A stretch of 64,000 nt of DNA from Proteles cristata cristata (Eukaryota; Chordata; Mammalia; Carnivora; Hyaenidae): contig JAESUZ010003105.1 of the NCBI GenBank assembly GCA_017311185.1, positions 558,001 to 622,000 on the forward strand, read 5' to 3'. Position 1 is the first letter of the stretch. Each line of letters begins with the position of its first letter. Below are positions 59,248 through 64,000 of this stretch, in pieces. The notes under the pieces were generated by a model. It did not search any database, had not been told where the DNA came from, and worked only from the letters and a program-made list of their open reading frames with translations. The position numbers and the translations under genes were made by a program.

Positions 59248-59757
59248 CTGCAAAACAAAACACTCTTTAATAATAATCTTCTGGCATATTTCATAAAAGA
59301 TGTATTCACTAGCATGAACGGAAGTATACTGTCTGACTGTTGTTAAAATCTGGCTTTCTTTAAGTCTTTCCAAAGTTTTTAAAAGGCTTTCCAAGTCCAA
59401 TTTTGGGGAACTTCAGTCACTTAACCTGCTGGAAGGGAAAGGAATGGGATTTCTATTTCTGAGCTATAATTAACATATATAAATGAGAGATATTATTAGA
59501 GTTGGAATTGATGGAAGAAAAGAATTTGGAAACATAAAGATGACAGGGAAGGCCATTATAGACACAGCAAAAAGAGTTAACAAAGACAGAAATGGAAAAG
59601 CGCTTTCTGTTAGGTTTGAACAATGGAATGAGGTCAGAGTTCAAAGGGCTCTGGAGGCCAAAATCTGTGGTGTCTAGATATAATTTTCTACCACTAGAAA
59701 GCTAATACGGAAATCTGTCAGAAGAAATGAAGTAAACACAAGGACAGTGCCATTTTA

Positions 59758-60011
59758 TTTTTATTTATTTATGAAAATCAAGTTCTTTTTCTTAGTTTTT
59801 AATGTTTTATTTATTTCTGAGAGGGAGAGAGAGAGGCAGAGTGAGCATGGGAGGATCAGAGAGAGAGGGGAGACACAGAATCTGAAGCAGGCTCCAGGCT
59901 CTGAGCTAGCTGCCAGCACAGAGCCCGACTCAGGGCTCAAACCCACGAACCACGAGATCATGACCTGAGCCAAAGACAGATGCTCAATCGACTGAGCCAC
60001 CCAGGTACCCC
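59758..60011 (-). repeat. CAN-SINE
   Basis: Reverse copy with 17-bp perfect duplication AGGACAGTGCCATTTTA at 59741-59757 and 60012-60028. Frames here on both strands are SINE-derived. Confidence 0.93.
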
Positions 60012-60109
60012 AGGACAGTGCCATTTTAAAAATGTATGCCTATGTGAATGACTGGGATGAGCAAAAATGATAGTAATAACAGCCTAAAATTGGGGAGTGG
60101 ATGAAATTA

Positions 60110-60340
60110 GGTAAGACTAGCTTTATAACAAACTTTGGAGTTAGACCCTGATTTGAGTGCTGCCTCTGCCACTTATTAGCTCTGTGTCCTTGGGCAAGTT
60201 ATTTAATCTAAGTCTCAATTTCTCCATCTTTAAATAGGAAAATATACCTCACAGAATTGTTGAGAGATTTGTATGACAAAATAGGAAAACGACCAGAAAC
60301 AGGGAGACGATCAATAAATATTCACACCCATCCTTATATA
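60110..60340 (+). repeat. MIR element
   Basis: Good match: TTTGGAGTTAGACCCTGATTT, CTGCCTCTGCCACTTATTAG, CCTTGGGCAAGTTATTTAATC and the tail ATCAATAAATATTCA. Confidence 0.85.
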
Positions 60341-60670
60341 GTGAAAACTGAGAAGTAGTATAGGATTCATCATGCCTTTTTCCTAAAGATCTGTCCTGGA
60401 ATTTTCGCCATTCTTTAAAGACAGGAATTATAACTCAGATGACAAAGGGCACTGAAATTACAGATATGTGAGCCATCAGCCAGAATGACAGAAGAGAGAG
60501 AGGTGGTGCTGAGGCAGACACCAGTAGACCCAGCTAAAGGCAAATACACATTTTAAGAATGTGAAAGGTGTTCCTGCCAGGGAGATGTGTTAAAATATGG
60601 CATTACATGAGAGGGTCTAAAAGCCCTGGAGGTTTTCTCTGGCTTTGGCCATCAGAACATCATTATGGTG
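60341..60670. other. Intronic, nothing recognised
   Basis: 60400-60650 has faint features of the ancient repeat at 7.4 kb (AATGTGAAAGGTGTTCCTGC) but no firm assignment. Confidence 0.35.
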
Positions 60671-60671
60671 T

Positions 60672-61355
60672 ATTTTTTTTTAACTGTGGTAAAATATACA
60701 TAACATACAGTTTACCATTTTAATCATCTTTAAGTGTACAATTTGGTGGCACTCAGTATAATCACAATGTTGTGCAACCCTCACTAACCTGAAAACACTT
60801 TCATTACCTTCAAAGAAAACCCTGTATCCAATAAGCAATCATCCCCCATTCCCCTCCACTCCCCAACCCCTGGGAACAAAAAATCTACTCTCTGTCTCTG
60901 TGAATTTGCCTATTCTGAGTATTTTAAGTAAATAGAATCATTTAAGCCTTTTGTGTCGGGCTTCTTTTACTCGGCATGTTTTCAAGGTTTATCCATATTA
61001 TAGCATGCATCAGAATTCATCTTTTATGGGTGAATGATATTACAGAAGTATCCTACATTTTGTTTATCCATTCATTAGTTGATGGATATTTGTGCAGTTT
61101 CTACCCTTTGGCTATTGAGTAGTGCAGCTATGAATATCTTGTACAAGTCTTTGAATGTTTACTTTCAATTCTTTTGGATATATATCTAGAAGCAGAACTG
61201 CTGGGTTATATGTACAGTTGCTGGGTCATATGATAATTCTGTTTAACTTACTGAGGAATTGCCATACTATTGTTCACTGGCTATGACATTTTATATTCCC
61301 ACCAGCACTCAAATGAGGTTCCCAAATACTCTACATCCTCACCAACACTTGCTAT
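60672..61355 (-). mobile_element. Old L1 3' end (L1M type)
   Basis: Reverse-oriented: GTGGTAAAATATACATAACA, GGTGGCACTCAGTATAATCAC, CCCAACCCCTGGGAACAAA, TTGATGGATATTTGTGCAG. Confidence 0.82.
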
Positions 61356-61360
61356 TTTCT

Positions 61361-61555
61361 TTTTTTTTTTAATTTTTAAAGCTTATTTATTTTGAGAGAG
61401 AGAGGCAGGGAGGGGCAGAAAGAGAGGGAGAGAATCCCAAGCAGGCTCTGCACTGTCAGCACAGAGCCCAACGTGGGGCTCAAACTGTGAGATCATGACC
61501 TGAGCTGAAATCAAGAGTTGGAAGCTTAACTCATTGAGCCACCCAGGGTCCCCAA
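61361..61555 (-). repeat. CAN-SINE (older)
   Basis: Reverse copy ending GAGCCACCCAGGGTCCCC, inserted in or at the end of the L1M fragment. Confidence 0.88.
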
Positions 61556-62292
61556 TTTTCTGTTTTCATAAGTATATGCATTTCTCTATCAGAGAGCCTC
61601 GTACTGAGAGATAAGATATAACACAGTTAATAGGAAAGAAAGGAATGAAGAAGAGAACCACAAAAGCTATAAACATTCAGTGAATAATACAGGCTGGACA
61701 GTATATGAAGGTATATTCCTAAAATGGGAGGAGATAGTTGACAGCTAAAGATTATCAAGACTTCACAATTTGCCTAGAGTTGACTCAGAATATGTGAATT
61801 AATTTAGATCTCCAACACTAGAGCACTATTTATTCAGCCTTTTGATTCAGTCAGTAAACATTCCAATAATACCTGCCATATGGTCACAGGTCAATAAAAA
61901 CTTGTTGAATGGATGAAAGAATGAGTCAGCAGTTTTATTAATCCAATCTAAGAATAATCATAATGGAATTATACAGGTGGTTTACTGAACCATGATGCCA
62001 GATTACATTGGCTCTCAACCACCATTAACAAAACTGCCAGAATTATCTTCTTAGCAATGTTTCACAAGTATTCACAAACAACACAGCCAGATTCTAGTCT
62101 ATTACTCAAAAATAGGAAATAACAACAAAAAAATACAACATAAAATTATTTTTATAAAATCTTTGTAAGAAAATTATCATAGACAATATTTGATTATGTA
62201 AATTATCCAACCACAAAAGCTATGTCTTAAAAAATATTTTATATAAAGCACCAACATGAATCCATAATTAAAAATTTTCAATATATACAAAC
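61556..62292. other. Intron W1-W2, nothing recognised
   Basis: AT-rich, no element assigned. Confidence 0.45.
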
Positions 62293-62357
62293 CAAAAATT
62301 TCTTTTGTGTTTTTTAACCTGGCTCCACGAAGCAAGAGACTCTCTGGCCCCAGGGGT
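62293..62357 (-). CDS. ATP11B: ATP11B exon W1: end of actuator domain
   Basis: This 65-nt exon starts with the last base of an Arg codon and ends with the first base of a Gly codon. It encodes PLGPESLLLRGARLKNTKEIF, part of the P4 region in which the actuator domain leads back to the membrane (the LLLRGARL stretch is typical). The acceptor has a good pyrimidine tract before TAG. The donor GTTTGT is weak at positions 3 and 4. The next exon completes the Gly codon. Preceding exons are beyond the right edge; no further exon was found from 62358 to 64000. Confidence 0.95.
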
Positions 62358-64000
62358 CTAGGAGGGAAAAAAAAGTTGAATATATTAAAAATTCAATTAA
62401 ATTCTAAAATGGCATCTTCAGCAGAAAATACCTGAACTATAGTTATAACTCTGCTTTCATATAAAACCAAAATTTCAGTTACTATTAAGCAGTTTAGGTC
62501 AATTATGATGTTAGTGACCATAACAACAAATGCCTGCTTTAGCATTTCAGTCACTTTAAGATCAGTGGCTCAGATATAAGATTATGCCTATAAATAAACT
62601 CACAAAGCCATCAGTTTCAAGATTTTTAGACATAAAACACAACAAAAGATTAACCAATGATTTTAAAATGTTTAACATGATGAGATTTTAAATTTTTGAA
62701 CAAAATTAAAGTTTTTAAAATGCAATATAAACATGAATTATGTATGAATTGTTGATAAATCCATCAATTCTGCATAATTAAAATTACACTGGATTATAAA
62801 ACAATGTAGTAAGTGAGTTAGTACTTTTTCTAGGCAAGATCAACTACAATTTGACTACTTGCATTGCATACTTCTTGGAGCACAGGTCTTCTTGCTGTTT
62901 GAATTTCTCTCCATAAAGGAGAAATAAAATGAGAAGGAATAACTAGAAAGGAAATTGTATTTTCTTAGTGATAGAAAAATGATAAGACTCTGTTATGGAT
63001 TAAGTAAAAAACCTTAATTTTGTTGATATTCTTTATGTTTTTTTTTTAAACATACATATATAGTTACCCAAATCAAACAAAACCTGAAACAATTCTGAAG
63101 ATATCTGCAAATCCAAACACTCTAAAAAATCTAATAAACTAAAGAGGCTCACATTTTGGGACATGGTTAACAGTATGGTTTTATTAGATAGCAATATTTG
63201 GAGCACACTCCATGGATATTCCAAAATCAATTATTCAGGAGGCATAAAATAGCTCTTTTTCACTTGGTTGGGTTCCAACAATGAATAGAAAAACTTTGAG
63301 TTCATAGGGGCATATAAAATTGGAATATGATGATAAAAAGCTTCAAATTAAAAGATAATTCATCAGCTCACTCAGGCTGCTTCAGCAAGAACATACTAAT
63401 CTTTTTAACCATTTTAGGGGCTGGGTAATATAACTGATCTTTTGCTTTAGCAGCCACAATATCTTAATGCAATTCAGATTATGTATCCACATATATATCC
63501 CACTATGTCACTCTAGAAATCAAATAAAAAAAAAAACCTATTCATAGTTGTCCAGCAAGGAGTCCTACATTTACAAAGACCTTGTTAGGGAGTTTACTGA
63601 ATGTGCTACTATGTTAGTTAATGTTTATTAAAACTGTGAACTGGTGCTAAGGCATGATTATTTTTTGATGCTTGTCTTGAGGATTTCATTTAAAATTTGC
63701 TTACCTCTTCATGTCAGCAACTTATTTCATGTAGCCAGTATTAACTGAACATGTCTTTAGAAAAGAGGTACAATGCTAATTGGATTAGATCAGTTCAAGG
63801 GCTGATACAAAGATTTATTCTAAATTTGGCTTTGTGATCATGAGTAACAATGTAATCTCAACATATCAGCACATTTCTGAAATAGCTAAAAGTCTTTCAT
63901 GCAGGGGCCAAATATTAACATGAATATTAAGGACAAACACAGCAACACAATCAACTAAACAAAAAACCAATCAAAAGAGTAAACAGAGGCTCTAGATTGG
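62358..64000. other. Intron upstream of W1, nothing recognised
   Basis: AT-rich, no repeat assigned and no further ATP11B exon found, although the preceding coding segment must lie upstream. Confidence 0.5.

Larger units (their letters stand above)
1..64000 (-). other. ATP11B: ATP11B gene, internal portion (both ends outside the window)
   Basis: The gene is read from high to low coordinates. Twenty exons carry the P4-ATPase hallmarks in the correct order: PISL in M4, DKTGT, SPDE, KGA, TGDK, GDGAND, then M5 to M10. All exons have AG acceptors and GT donors, and every codon split at one donor is completed at the next acceptor. About 870 codons are present of roughly 1180 expected for this family. 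The wording of the protein matches ATP11B rather than ATP11A or ATP11C, for example in the acidic luminal M3-M4 loop and the serine-rich N-domain loop. Known role of the family: moving aminophospholipids from the luminal or outer leaflet to the cytosolic leaflet, with a CDC50-type subunit. No promoter, 5'UTR, start codon, stop codon or 3'UTR lies in the window. Confidence 0.97.

Overview
This is a mammalian nuclear window, AT-rich and intron-dominated, with no complete gene. About thirty copies of the tRNA-Lys-derived carnivore CAN-SINE, most of the feliform (cat-type) form, point to a cat or close relative. Only one protein-coding gene is supported: ATP11B, on the minus strand. It encodes a class VI P4-ATPase, a phospholipid flippase that works with a CDC50/TMEM30 partner in endosomal and Golgi-derived membranes. 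Twenty internal coding exons (numbered here W1 to W20 in gene order, from high to low coordinates) join with matching phases at every junction. Together they give 2611 nt, about 870 codons, with no stop or frameshift. The first exons (N-terminus, M1-M2 and most of the actuator domain) lie beyond position 64000. The last exon or exons (C-terminal tail and 3'UTR) lie beyond position 1.

Layout in gene order. W1-W2 (62.4-59.2 kb) encode the end of the actuator domain and the linker to M3. W3-W4 (46.1-44.6 kb) carry M3 and M4 with the P4 motif PISL. W5 (39.1 kb) starts the P domain with DKTGT and enters the N domain. W6-W10 (38.3-33.3 kb) complete the nucleotide-binding domain (SPDE, KGA). W11-W13 (32.3-25.4 kb) return to the P domain (TGDK, GDGAND). 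W14-W20 (22.0-2.7 kb) encode M5 to M10. The largest introns are W2-W3 (13.1 kb) and W17-W18 (12.3 kb).

The rest is intron, much of it mobile-element debris. It includes CAN-SINEs in both orientations, many with clear target-site duplications. There is one near-full-length but decayed carnivore L1 (about 48.5-55.0 kb, same orientation as the gene) and several L1 3' ends, including two insertions under 100 bp. Older material includes L1M-type fragments, MIR and L2-like repeats, and hAT (MER5A and Charlie-type) DNA transposons. I found no CpG-island promoter, RNA gene, CRISPR array or second host gene.

I see no new biological system. The points most worth checking are CAN-SINEs inserted next to splice acceptors of W20, W7 and W15, two tandem SINE pairs that share one target-site repeat, ultra-short L1 tails with perfect duplications, and a small in-frame repeat in the ATP11B nucleotide-binding domain.
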